From: Trichosphaerium sp. ATCC 40318
Lineage: Eukaryota > Discosea > Flabellinia > Trichosidae
NCBI GenBank assembly: GCA_038496445.1
Contig: JALMLS010000322.1
Location: forward strand, 992,001-1,056,000
Reading direction: 5' to 3'
Length of the DNA: 64,000 bases
The notes under the pieces are model-generated. The model saw only the letters and a program-made list of their open reading frames with translations. It was not told the origin of the DNA and ran no database searches. Position 1 is the stretch's first letter, and every line of letters begins with the position of its first letter. This document shows, piece after piece, positions 35,327-47,600 of the stretch. The position numbers and the translations under genes are program-made.

Positions 35327-38300
35327 ATGTCAAATGCAAAACCAAAGTTATCGAGGCGTCCAACAGAGGCATTAAGACCTAATAGAAAAGCACCTAGGCC
35401 TCCAGCATCCAACGGTAGTAATAAACCACGTAGATCATTAAGTAGAGCGGCTGGTACAAAAAAAACTGATTCCAGGCGCCATTTTACAATTTAACAAACA
35501 CTACACAGTTTTTAATCAGCTTTGAAACAAAACTACTAAAAAAAATCGATTACTGCAACTTTTCCGCTTATTTATTATGCTTGTGTATAAACTCTAGCCA
35601 GAAGAGTATCTAAAAAACTGCAAATGAGTTCAATTTATTCTAGTTAACCGACTAAAAAATGATTTGCAACTTTTTTTCCTTTTTTAGAACTCTTCAAAAA
35701 TTTTTTTGATTTTTTCTCTTCAGAATAGACTTATACATAAAATACAACAAGGTCTCATAAGTAAAAAAACTACCAACAAAAACCGTAAACTTTTTTTTGT
35801 GTCACTGCCAGACATTTCTGGTGATGACACGAACTTGACTTGTTAGTAGTTTTTCTGGAAACGCTTTTGACTGCAGTTTTTTTTTTTGGATTTTTTTCGT
35901 ATTAGTGGTAGCGTAGGAGTTAGTTATTCTGTCATAGGAATGTTTGGTTTTCTAACTATTTACTAGGATCAAAGAAACTTAGTGTTATATCTCCTAGAAA
36001 AAAACGAAACACAACACCTAAAGTACCAAAGATTGGACTCAAAGGTAAACGCCGTCGGTTTCAGACTGCGCCAAATTCTCCTATGCGTTCTCCATCAGGA
36101 AGATCACCTAGGAAACCACCAACAAGCGCTCCTGATAGGAAGCCAACAAGTGCGCCTGACAGGCAGACAAACGTACAGAACCTGATTGGCTTATTGCTTT
36201 GTTAACTCAATTTTTTATAGCTTCAAGCTGCTGATAGTTACAGAGAAGAAGATTTAGGCACTAAGCTTAATAGTGGAACTTGGTCAGATGATGGAGAAGA
36301 AGAAGGGGAACTACGTATGTTTTATCCCGAAAAATTAAAGCTTGTTTAAATTCTAAAACACTTTTCGTTTTAGAACCTAGTAGACCACCCCCAGCTCCGC
36401 CAACTTTAAAGAAGAATATGTCAGTTAAAGCAGAAGACTCTGCATCAAAGGATAAGAGACGTTCAGGTATGTAAAATCGTCGCAGTAGATCAGAAATTGC
36501 GATTCTTTGTACTTATTTTTTTGAAGAAAAGAGACCTCGGATAGTAACAGAAATATTCGAGACTGAGCAAGTATATGTGGCAAATCTAACAAGCTGTTTA
36601 AAGGTACCATAAACGTTTTTAAAATAATGATACAACTGAGGCACTTGCTGCTTGACACAAATTTTTTGTTGACGTTTTTTTTTTTTAGGTTTATTTGCCA
36701 GCTGTTGAGGTTTTGGTAGATACTAAAAAGTTTATTAAAAAACAAGATAAAGAATTATTGTTTGGTAATTTACAATCAATATTAAACTTTAATCAACAGC
36801 TATGTGCTGAAATTAAAGAATGCCATGAGAGTTGGGACTCTTCTTCAATGATTGGTCCTATTTTTTCAAGACTGGTGCGTTTTATTGTCATTGTAATAGT
36901 TAATTTGATTCAGAAATAATTTATTAAACTCTGTTAGGCTCCATTCCTTAAGATGTACACTATTTATGCTGATAATTATAAACGTGCATTGGAAACAATG
37001 AAAACTCTTGAAAATAACTCAGAGTGGTTGAAAACAATGGATGTACGTGTCAACGTTTCTGTCTCTTTGAATTTTTGCAACCTCTTTACAGAACAACGTG
37101 TTAGATGTTTTTATTTATGGTTATCATAGGCTTGTAAACAAAAAACAAAGACAACTCTAGAATCATATTTAATTTGTCCAGTACAGCGTATCCCAAGGTA
37201 CAAAAAACGGCGTGTGTGTTTAAAAAGAACTCATAAAGAATTTTTGTAGGTATCAGCTGTTACTACGAGATTTGCTAAAAGCAACTCCTGAGGATCATCC
37301 GGGTATGTAAAAAGATTTATTTTTCGTTGAACCATTTATTTTCTGTTTTTTTTACTTCTTTTTTGCTTATACCTCTCTTAAGATTACAAGCCACTTGCGA
37401 AGGCTCTTGTAGAAATGAAGATGATATGCAAGAAAGTGAATAACTTTGTTAGACAACAAGATCAAGGAAAACGCATGATTGCGCTTGGTTTTACGGTAAT
37501 AATATTAGTTTCACCAGTTTTACGATCGTTTTCTCAAAATTTTCTTGCTTGACATTTTGACACGTCGTGTCAAATGTTTTTGATTTCGTTTATTAAATCC
37601 CTTGTAGAAATTACTTGCGCCACATAGATTTTTGGTTAGAGATAAAGTATTTCAAGCTGAATCAAACGGTGCAAGTGCAAAAGATGTTCATTTCTTTATT
37701 TTCAACGACTTGCTTGTTCGTAATGAAAACCCAAAGTACGTTTTGCTTTCTATCTCCAAAAGAGCAGTATTATGCGTGTAAAGTATGCGCTTTACAGATA
37801 AAAATTCTTGACGTCGGAGTATCCACAAAAAAATTACACTGAAAGATTCTTATTTTTTTTCGTAGAAAACGAAAATGGTATCCAGCAAAAAAGAAGAATT
37901 GGTGGCCACTTCAACTTTCTTGGGTTATTGAAGACCGTACGTCTTATTGCTGTTACGAGCGCCAGCTGCATTTTATTAATACTTTGTATTAGGTAAGCAA
38001 CCAACTGTACTTGAAATCATAGGACCAGATGGTAGATACCGTGTTCATTGTCCTAGCAGACCTGAAAGAGATGCTTTCGCTAATGATATGCGCGAATTTA
38101 TTGACGCAGGTTTCTCAACACCTGGTGCTGATTCTTCACGTCGGTATGGAAGGTATGAGTACTTGGACGGTAGTGTATACAAAGGATGGTTCATAAACGG
38201 CATGGTACGACTTTAATGATTTTTTTAGAACTGCTGCTGTTTTTGTTTGCTTACTATTTGTCATAGCGCTATGGTCATGGTGAATTACGCCTATTCTTTC

Positions 38301-39834
38301 AATCATACAAAGGAGAATGGAAGCGTAATGTCAGGCATGGTCAAGGAACAATGGTGTTTATAACAGGATCAAATTATGATGGTAGTTGGAAAGATGATAA
38401 AATGCGTATGCTCTTCTATACGTCTTTTACCGTATACTTATTCTTTCAAGATGGCGAGGGTACATTCTTGTCTGCAGATGGTAGTAGCTACAAGGGCAAT
38501 TGGCGATGCGGGAAAAAGCATGGAAGGGTACAATAAGTTCTTGTTCTCTTTTCTTTTGGTTTTTTCTTCAACATACTTTTTTTGTGCTTACCACTGTTCT
38601 AGGGTGTTTTAACGTATAGTAATGGCGATGTATTTGAGGGATACTTTGAAGATGATGTCATGGTCGGAGAAGGTTGTCTAACACAAGTACATGGCGTATC
38701 ATACAAGGGAGCGTTTAAGGATAGTTGCGTAAGTACTCAGTTAAGAAAAAAAACAGGTTTTAATCATTGTTCACTAGTTCCATGGCAACGGATGCTTAGT
38801 TATGGCTGATGGAACCAAATATCAGGGCATGTTTGATATGAATAAGAGGGAGGGTATGGGCGTTATAACCCTTCCAAATGGTGATACATACCGTGGTAAT
38901 TTCTTCAATAATATGGTACGTTTTTTCACTCGATTTTTTCTGTTGCTGTAGTTGTGTATTTATTCACAGATACCCTCTCGTTTTGTTTTTGTTGTTATGT
39001 CCACCTTTTCTGATTTTGTTATATTTAGTTCCATGGCGAGGGTGTTTTAAATCATAGATCAAAGAAAGCTATTTATAAAGGTCATTTCCATCTTGGTAAA
39101 AAATCAGTACGTGGTTTCTTTCACCTCACGTTTTTTTGCCTTTCGACTATTAAACAATTGTTAACAATGCTCAGGGTGAAGGCATAATGACGTATTCGGA
39201 TGGATCTAAATATGATGGTACATGGAGAGACAATAAGGTTAGTTGAAGAAAAACCATCATTTTTTTTTATGGGAATTTATTGTTGTTTTAGCGACATGGT
39301 CAAGGCTCCTTTATTTATAAGACCGGTGTCTTTGATAAGTATATTGGTCAATGGCTTAATAATTTCCGACATGGAGACGGTATACTACAATGGACTTCTG
39401 GTATGCGCTATGAAGGAACATTCAAAGAAGGAAAGGTACGAAAAAAACCAACTTTTTTTCCTCCTTGACTAAGTTTCCTTTTTTTAAAGCCTTCTGGTGT
39501 TGGTGTCATGAAATATCCTACAGGTGTTACTATAACATCAAAATGGATAGAAGGTAACCTTGTACAAGGTGGTAAAACAACACTTCGTGCACCACAAGGT
39601 CAAAAGGAAAAATCAGATGATAATGGTAAAACATCATTAAAGAATATTTTATTTGGTGCAGACAAAGGAGAAAAGTCAGCTGAAGTTGAAGGTGTTGTAG
39701 AGAATAGTATGTACTTGAACTGTGGTGATAGCCCTTATAACAAGCCACTCATGTATCAACTTGAGCCACCAACAATGGGATTCAGTATAACTTCTTTTCC
39801 ACCTGTTGATGAAGGTCCTCATCAAAGTTTTTAA
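35327..39834 (+). CDS. RhoGEF (DH-PH) protein with C-terminal MORN repeats
   Basis: More than twenty exons. Residues 1-200 are basic, Pro/Ser-rich and disordered (MSNAKPKLSRRPTEALRP, then RPPPAPPTLKK). The DH domain spans 36529-37495: RIVTEIFETEQVYVANL (CR1), then LICPVQRIPR plus YQLLLRDLL (CR3, the classic PVQRIPRY). The PH domain spans 37609-38125 (LAPHRFLVRDKVF, FFIFNDLLVRN, TVLEIIGPDGRYRV). Twelve or so MORN units follow (38150-39520), for example DGSVYKGWFINGM, GSNYDGSWKDDK and SNGDVFEGYFEDD. The end is Gly/Pro-rich, with stop at 39834. DH-PH proteins load GTP on Rho/Rac GTPases, and MORN repeats bind lipid or dock partners, so it likely acts at a membrane to control actin. The in-frame TTG at 35264 is not the start. 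Confidence 0.93.
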
Positions 39835-40335
39835 AGCCAAAAAAAAAAACCTTTCGGTTGCTCCAACCAACCAAAAAAAAATGTACATACCAAACTCACT
39901 GTTGTTAATAAAAGTCAATCAAACAGCATTCACCAGTACTTCGGTTGTTTCTTAGAAATGCAAAGTCAAGCCTCCCAAGAGACTGCGAGGATATCATGAA
40001 TGCGTTTGGGCTTACACTACTTCTGTGGGAAGTGTATCTCTTTCTACTGTTAACATCCGTTAGCTTTAATATATTGTCCACTTCTTTAGCAGTACAATGT
40101 AACTTCACTGTAAGCCTCAAAAGACATCATGCCCAATGTGATTGAAGTAACGAAATCTTGTAAGAACTCTGCCACCTCATCATTATGTTAACTATACACA
40201 ATTCTTTGTTGCTATGCCTGGAAGGTTTCGTCATTGTTGATGTGTTAAGGGTCCTTAAAATATAATTTTTCATGACCACGTGTTCAGGTCAATGGTAGTT
40301 TTATAACGACAGGCACTTCTCGTTTACATCACATT
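39835..40335. other. Intergenic region
   Basis: No gene is supported. It contains a CACGTG near 40279. Confidence 0.4.
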
Positions 40336-41130
40336 ATGGAAGATAATAACACATTGGACCTTATTTACCTGCCTGTGGAGATAATCGTTCATATCCTGAA
40401 ACAAGGCTATTTTACGCTCCGTTCAGCACAAACATGCCGTTTATTACGAGATATCGTTCACAACCATGTTGGATACGGAGTAATAAAGGTTAAAAGTGAT
40501 AGGGAAATATCTCTTCTTTCTGGAAGCCCATTACTTCAAAATACCTCTATTTCAACTCGCTTGATTTCAGAAGATGTTGGTGATAAGCACTTGTACTTGT
40601 TGAAGGGCGTACATACTATTAACTTATCACGTTGCCATGAAATAACAGATGAGGGCATCGAGGCATTAGCTGGTGTTCATACCATTGATTTATCCTGTAC
40701 AGGTGTTACAGATAAAAGTTTGAAGGCATTACATGGTGTTCATACAATTGATTTATCCTGTACAGGTGTTACAGATAAAAGTTTGAAGGCATTACATGGT
40801 GTTCATACAATTGATTTATCCTGTACAGGTGTTACAGATAAAGGTTTGAAGGCGTTACGTGGTGTTCATACTATTACCTTGAAATTTTGTTTCACCATAA
40901 CAGATGAAGGTGTAAAGGCATTGGCTGGTGTTCATGAGATTGATTTAGAAAGTAGTCCAATTACAAATGAATGTTTGAAGTACTTAGTTGGTGTTCATAC
41001 TATTAGATTATATGGTACACATGCAACTAAAGAGGGTGCCAAGGTATTGATTGGTGTACATAAAGTTAAATGGGATAGTAATTTATTTCGACAAATACCA
41101 GAAAGGAGAAGTAATGTGCGTAGAATATAG
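40336..41130 (+). CDS. F-box / leucine-rich-repeat protein, intronless, with recent internal duplication
   Basis: A 264-residue single exon. Residues 10-45 form the F-box (LIYLPVEIIVHILKQG...CRLLRDIVHN). Residues about 85-250 hold eight LRR-like units of 20-22 residues with the local signature GVHTIDLSCTGVTDKxLKAL. Three consecutive units (40672-40860) are almost identical at the DNA level. As in other F-box/LRR proteins, it would present a substrate to an SCF ubiquitin ligase; the target is unknown. It is shorter than the 4862 paralogue (377 residues) and has a basic tail (IPERRSNVRRI). Confidence 0.9.
   Translation: MEDNNTLDLIYLPVEIIVHILKQGYFTLRSAQTCRLLRDIVHNHVGYGVIKVKSDREISLLSGSPLLQNTSISTRLISEDVGDKHLYLLKGVHTINLSRCHEITDEGIEALAGVHTIDLSCTGVTDKSLKALHGVHTIDLSCTGVTDKSLKALHGVHTIDLSCTGVTDKGLKALRGVHTITLKFCFTITDEGVKALAGVHEIDLESSPITNECLKYLVGVHTIRLYGTHATKEGAKVLIGVHKVKWDSNLFRQIPERRSNVRRI
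40672..40860 (+). repeat. Three tandem 63-base coding repeats
   Basis: Each unit encodes 21 residues beginning GVHTIDLSCTGVTDK and ending LKAL plus one residue. Units one and two differ at about one base; unit three differs at a few (AGTTTG to GGTTTG, CATTAC to CGTTAC). This shows very recent unequal crossing-over or slippage inside the gene. Confidence 0.92.
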
Positions 41131-42016
41131 GGAGTTTACTAGAGGTTACCATTTTATGGTGAGTACATCTTTGCTTTTTATGAAGCCAAAAATAAGATCA
41201 ATGGCAGGAGGTGAAAAACGACACGTATGGAGGTTTAGTGATTGTTTGGTAAAGGCTTAAAATATCGACTTAGCCAAATGAAACAAAACAAAGTCAGTAA
41301 AATGGCTCATGCAACAGTGGCTGTCACGTGTTTTACTCCGTTACAGACGTTTGGGTAAACTTCAGTTGATTTCGTATAAATCAACAACAACAACAACCAA
41401 CAAAGCTTAAACAACATGGCGAGCAGCAATCACCCACATCCCACCTAATTTCCTTTTGAATTTGTTTTTAATAAACTGTAAAAACCTTTCTTTTATTTTC
41501 CAAGTGTTCTTGTTTAATATAACAAATGCTTGGCGCTGCGCTAGAGCCACAAGACAGTTTGTCTTCCTTCCAACATCGTCTTAGTTAGTGTTCCTTGGTT
41601 AGTTGATAGAAGAAAGTCAACTGAGAGTGTTAGAAACTCTAACACATTTTTTAATTTATAGAATTCTCAATGTTTTCTCGAATAACATGTTGAGCTAACT
41701 CTTGATATGAAAAGAAGCTGCCAAATGCAGTACAAACCCACGTGTGTATACTAATCTTGATAGACTTGACCATTAGCCTAACGGTATTTTATTGAAAGCC
41801 ACAGACTACTAACTTTTTTTTTTGAAAAAAATGCGAGTGTGAGCTATAAACTAAAAGGAAGCTCTGTGAGGTCTGTCGCAAAAATTTCAATTAATGAAGG
41901 ACAACGATATTTGATTTCACTCTTATGATCTGCATTAAGCAGTTTACTCCTTATTTTGGCTTTATCTGGTGACCTACTATCATGTCAACCTTCCTAGAAT
42001 TCATTGTTGTTTTGTT
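41131..42016. other. Intergenic region
   Basis: No gene is supported. CACGTG occurs near 41325 and 41739, and there are several A/T runs. Confidence 0.4.
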
Positions 42017-42516
42017 TTATATGTACCAAAAGACCATCATTACTTTGCTATCACTGGCACCAAATTTGACACGCTTAAAGTTTTGATTCCAATCTTCTTT
42101 GTATACTCTTGCATATACACATAAAGCTTCATCCTTGGGAAATATATGAGAAAGAAATAAGAAAAAACAAAGAACTGAGTACATCTGGGAAAATACTCTG
42201 CAATGCACTTGATTTGTCAAGCTTTTGATTCCCTTTACAATAAACATGTGTTACAGTATCTTTTTTTCTAGTAGTTTTCAGCGACATCCAGGTACAACTT
42301 CCATGCAGTAGTCGATAGTACGTGATCATAACTTCAGCTGAAAAAGATGGATTCCTAAAGTCATACCAGAGTTTCTTAAGATTAGATGATGCTATAATCC
42401 TTTCTTCTTCTACAGATGGGTTGTTTAATTGATTTGTATAGAACTCCTTTAGATTTGGAAACAATTTCAAGACTCGCGAGTGAATACCATCACACAGAGC
42501 ACCTACAAGATAAAAT
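42017..42516 (-). CDS. Hypothetical protein, at least two exons, 5' end undefined
   Basis: The minus-strand exon from about 42500 to 42185 reads GALCDGIHSRVLKLFPNLKE, NNPSVEEERIIASSNLKKLW, PSFSAEVMITYYRLLHGSC and so on. An intron ending CCCAAG then leads to DEALCVYARVYKEDWNQNF and a stop at 42019-42017. Residue composition and matching splice sites support coding. The protein is soluble, helical and unrecognised. The acceptor TTATCTTGTAG just before GALCDG suggests a further upstream exon that I could not place. Confidence 0.45.
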
Positions 42517-43776
42517 GTCAATATTTTTAATGCCACAATACTGAGAATGTGTCCACCACCCTTGCTAGGCAAGGGGTGTGTATCTCCTCTGCATGCTTAT
42601 AGCATTGTTTGGTGACACCCTTGTCAGCTATACACAGTCACTTGATTACAGAGAAATCGTACCAAATCGGAGTTTTTTGATTTTGGTGTATTTTTTTGCT
42701 TTGGCGAGATCTATCACCATGTTAAATGATATTAAACACCTTTAATGTACTAAACGTACCTGTTGACCTTGTTAAAGTCAAATAGCGTACACATAGGACC
42801 GAAATACTGTTCCATTGCTTACAAACAGTTCTAGTAACTCTTGTTAGCCTTGCGTTAGTTTTATTATGCGTATTACCCGACATTAAATAACGTTTTATCA
42901 GCCATACCAGAGAATAAGTAAAAAAACAACTCTACAGGGAGCTCTGATATTTCCATGAGTGCTGTAAGTTAAGTATGACGTTGAAGGGCAGATTAAATAC
43001 GTGTAAGAGACGTGGCCTTAGTTGTAAGATAATAGTATCATTTATCATGTGCGTTTAGTACAACACATTCAGAGAATACATTTAGTAGCATGAATTTCGT
43101 CAAAGTTCAAAATAGGTTCGAGTAAATACTAGAAAGAAAGTGTAACTGAATATGGTGACTTTGCACTTGCAAAGTAGTTAGTTTTACAGTTTACTAGATC
43201 ACACTGCTGTAATGTTCTAACATCCTCACTGACTAACTGTGACCCTAAATGTCAACAAAGCAATTCGGTTCAAAACCCACCTGACACCACTCTCTAAACT
43301 TGGTTGGTAAGGACATTGTGGACATGGCGATATTATTCAGGCCGCTGTCAAGCCAGACGGATACTGGCAACCCCTCATCAAACCCACAGGATGGAGTCCA
43401 ACAACCCAACACCCTACACCTATCAACTTTCAAAAAAACAACCATTGTAGCACCCACAAGCCCGCTTGTATCAATCGTTTAACGGCGAAGGGATCAGTCC
43501 AGTTCGTTCAAACGCCTGAAATGTCTCACGTGTTTTCAAAACTCTTCCTGTGGACAACGCGGTATTTTATACCATATGAAGTGCATTATTTTAAAATATC
43601 TGGATATTTCGCAAAACCTAATTCACAGATATCTAAACATCTCGATACAGGCTTTTTAGTACTATCTCATTTCAACGATAAGCATCTAATTATGTTAAAA
43701 CACAGATTAACAGCCAAAAATCAAAGGCATGTTTAAATTAGCGTCTAAGCCTTTCTAACTACCAATAAAACAGCAT
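42517..43776. other. Intergenic region, partly higher GC
   Basis: Opposing ORFs at 43245-43480 overlap on both strands and neither shows clear coding character; the local GC is higher than around it. The stretch may be a degraded insertion. Nothing else is supported. Confidence 0.35.
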
Positions 43777-43777
43777 T

Positions 43778-44300
43778 TTGGATCTTCCAACAGAGATTTT
43801 AGCGCATATTTTACGTCAAACAAGAACCAAATCGCGATTTGCAGCTTGTCGAACATGTCATCAATTTGCCTCTATTGTTCACGACATTATTGGATACTAT
43901 GAGGTTTGCATTTTCAATATGTCAGAAGCTACAGCAGTTTTAAGACATTCAAGTACTCTCAGACAAACCAAAATCTTTCTTTGTGGTGAATCCATTTCTG
44001 ATGCTATTCTCACAGCATTTGCTGGAGTGTATGATATTGAGGTTAGGTATACAAACATAACAGACAAAGGATTAGCAACACTTGCTGGAGTACATAAGAT
44101 TGCTCTTGAAGGATGTAAATTCATTACAGATGAAGGGATAAAAGCTCTTTCTAGTGTTCATACCATTTCATCTTGCTAATACACATGTAACAGATGAAGG
44201 GTTAAAAGCGCTTTCTGGTGTTCATACCATTTATCTTGTAAGGATATAGCAGATGAAGGGATAAAGGTTCTAACTCAATATAAAATTGTGCAATAAAATA
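43778..44300 (+). pseudogene. Broken F-box/LRR gene
   Basis: The F-box is intact in sequence (LDLPTEILAHILRQT...CRTCHQFASIVHDIIGYY), but the frame has no ATG: a TAA lies four codons upstream of the first family residue. After three repeats the frame stops at 44179. The next repeat (VTDEGLKALSGVHTIYL) resumes in another frame and is again cut at about 44250. The gene therefore lost its start and carries at least one frameshift. It is related to the intact gene 2.6 kb upstream. Confidence 0.8.
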
Positions 44301-44632
44301 CCACTTATCAGCCAGAACAATCATAAAATTGTTAACAAATAAATGGTTAAGTTAAGTTCACTTTCACACAAGCAGACAATAGGTGTGTAAGAAACAGGTG
44401 AATGCTATGAAGTTCACTCACAACTTGTTTTGTACTGATTCAATTATGACGATGGCTAAGTTGGTACTTCTTTGTCAGCCACCAGACTCCATCCAAACTA
44501 TCATACACTTTAAAAAATATGAATTGGTTACCAACATTTTCACCATAGCTATGGTCGCAAAGGCTATAACTCTCTACTATTCTAACTATGTAAGTTTTCT
44601 TTGTTTAGTTTGTTTCATATAAGGTTTTATTA

Positions 44633-47600
44633 TTATGTAAATACATTACCAGCCAAGAGAGCAATATCCAAGTCTCCAGCTTGTGGGTTTAAAATATCTT
44701 GTGTAAAGTAATTAAGTGGGTAAGGAATCAAGTGTCCTTTTATGCCATCAAGAAGCTTTATCTTATCCAATGCTGTAACTGGTTGAAGTTTATCCATCTC
44801 ATATATAGATTGCATCATCTTAGCAACTTGACTTCGTGATTGATGAGGAACAACAGGAAAGATTTGTCTAAAAATACATGTTAAAAAAAACTCAAGACTT
44901 GAACAACAAAGAGATGTCTTAAGTGGTCCAGCAGTTTTTTGACGTACGAGAAAATGTCATTGTTGTTTTCAGCAGTACCATCCCATAGGTTAAATGTTTT
45001 TGATGTGAGTGGGTCCTTAACAGACATGTCGTCCTACGAAAGTCATGAGAAGAAGAAAAAATTGGAGAAAAAAAGTATGTACACATTCAAGACCCAAGTG
45101 TTCCTGCCATAGACTTATACGGAACTCATGAACCCTTTTACCTACTTTGAAGGGTTTACCGTTCATAGTAGAGTCAATCATTTCAGTATCAGTTGATACA
45201 ATAGCAATCTCTGAATCACGTCTTCCAAACATTGACCTAACACAATTGTTAAAAAATTTTATACTAGCGCTTTTTTTTAGGGTTGAGCTCTAACCTATCA
45301 TTGATATTTGCAGATCCAATGACAATATGAGTATCATCAACTATAAATAACATAGGATTAGAACAAGAAAACCAAGTATGAGAATAAGACAGGGAAGAAA
45401 AGGTCAAGCCAAAAAAAAAACAAAACCGAGTTACTTACCAATCATCATTTTGGAGTGTATATAAATTTGCTCCGTTACAGGCCTTGTTCTTCCTGTTTCT
45501 TGTTCAGTTGTTGATGAAGCAATACGAGGTAAGAATCCATAGCATCTCAATGAATAAAAATTGACATAAGTGCCTATATCAACACGTGGAAACTCTCGTT
45601 TTAAAGTGGCAAAAATAGACTTTCTGCTGTATGCTATAGTATCATATTGCCATTTCATAATATAACGTGTAGCCGCTTCCTCTATAATAAATAGCATTAG
45701 CACCATATAAAACTATAATTCAAAAAGACTACCATAAGGACAACGTGAAGAAAAAGTACAAACTGAAACAAAGAGTTTTTTTATGATTTGTCAAAATCAA
45801 ACTGTTGTAAAGCGCAACAGTTGCTGTATTTAGAAAAGAAAATATTACCTTTATAGTTATCGTCTGGATGAATAGGTAACATGATAACAACTCTATAATC
45901 TGCCCTGTCCCGAATAGCTCTGCGCAATCTATTTTTTTCGTCAGAACTTAATTTTTTTGCACTGTTTTTTTTGCTAATCATTGATATCTACTACATCGTA
46001 CCTGTTAAGAAGGGTTTCAGCAATCTTGTTAAATATAAGGTCTCCCTTTTCATTAGCCAAGGAAGAGATGAAGAATTGATTCTCTACAAGCAGTGAGTAC
46101 AAGAAGAAACCAAAAAAATTAAAGAAAGAAGAGAGATTCGGTGTCTCTTTTCTTTACACTGTAACACCTACCAATATAAATAAAATGCTTGCTCTGCTCT
46201 ATAAGCTTCAAATAAGCATTATAAATAGACCGTTCCATAAAATCTTTTTTACATCCAACATGCCACTGTCCAACACTTCGAACAACCTTAAAAAACCTCT
46301 TAGTTTAAAAAAACCTAGCAACTCAAAATCATACTTGGCAGTCAACTGTACCGCGCCACAAAGGTGCGACCGCACGTGTTTTGGGTACTATATATGGATA
46401 TCTCGTTTGTAAATCTTCTCGGTGATGGTTCCACCGTTGTATAAAATTGTAGCTACAAAGTCAAGGAAGAACTTCCACTATTCGCCAAAAGAAAAAAAAA
46501 TGAGAAAAAAGGATACGCAACATCACGAGCAACTGAGCCCTCCACACGCATATGTATATCATGCCATGGCATGCGAGGAACTCTTCTTCTATCTACAATA
46601 TCTAAAGAATACATAAGAGACAACATAGACAGTAGCAAAAGGTAAAAAAAAAAAGTACCAATGTCTGGTTTATGCAGTTGATCGAAAGGCGCAAAAGTAG
46701 GGTTGTAGAAATCTTTGCCAGGGAACACAAATCCGTTTGTATCGATACAATCATGATCGTGATCTATTCAAATAGAAATTTATTAGCTAGATACGTCAAA
46801 GATTAAAAGTAACAGCACCATCCCAGCGTCCAAAACATAAATCAAGACCACCAACAAACTAAACAATTTTTAGGTTTAAGTTAAAATGGCTTTCAACTTT
46901 CTCTGCACGCACAGCAACATCTTGATCGACTATTACTAGCTTCTGGTGATGAGACCATTTTAAAGGCTAAGTAAATATTAGAACCATTGTTATTGGTGAT
47001 TGCTTGTGGTGGTAAACAAAAAAAACCGTACAGCAAACATTGGATGACATTGAACTAATATGTTTGGATGTAACTTTTCCATAACTTCTTTTACACGTGC
47101 AGAAGCAAGATTCATTGCTACTTTTGTTTCATTCCAAGGTAATATATAAATTTTAACTCCCTCCTAGAAAATGTATGAGTAAACAAGCAGGAAACCAATG
47201 CGATTAAATAAAGAAAAAAAAACAGAAAAAAATGAGATTAATCTCATAAAAACAGACGCACCTCTGCTTTCTTCTTTAAAATATTATCTAAACGATGCTC
47301 TGGTTTTAATTTTCCATTCCTAATCAAGTATACTTCTGGACTGAAAAACCAATCTGCAATAAATATCTGTAACAGCAAGTATTAGAATATCACAAAAAAT
47401 AAAACCGTTTTTGTTGTTGTCACAACATACCTCCTCTTTGGCGTTTATCATTGCTTTATGCATGGCGGCATATGTATCTTTTCCATCAGCATAATAATTA
47501 GCAACACATCTAACACGTTCACGTGCAAAAGACTCAAAGCGATTCGACTCTAAAAATCAGTTAAGTCTAATCCAAAAAAAAAAAAACTAAATAGTACTTT

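Noticed and set aside
43245-43482. Overlapping ORFs on both strands and a tRNA B-box-like GGTTCAAAACC near 43267
   Set aside because: The T-stem does not pair and no cloverleaf can be drawn; neither ORF has a clear start, splice partners or a recognisable domain.
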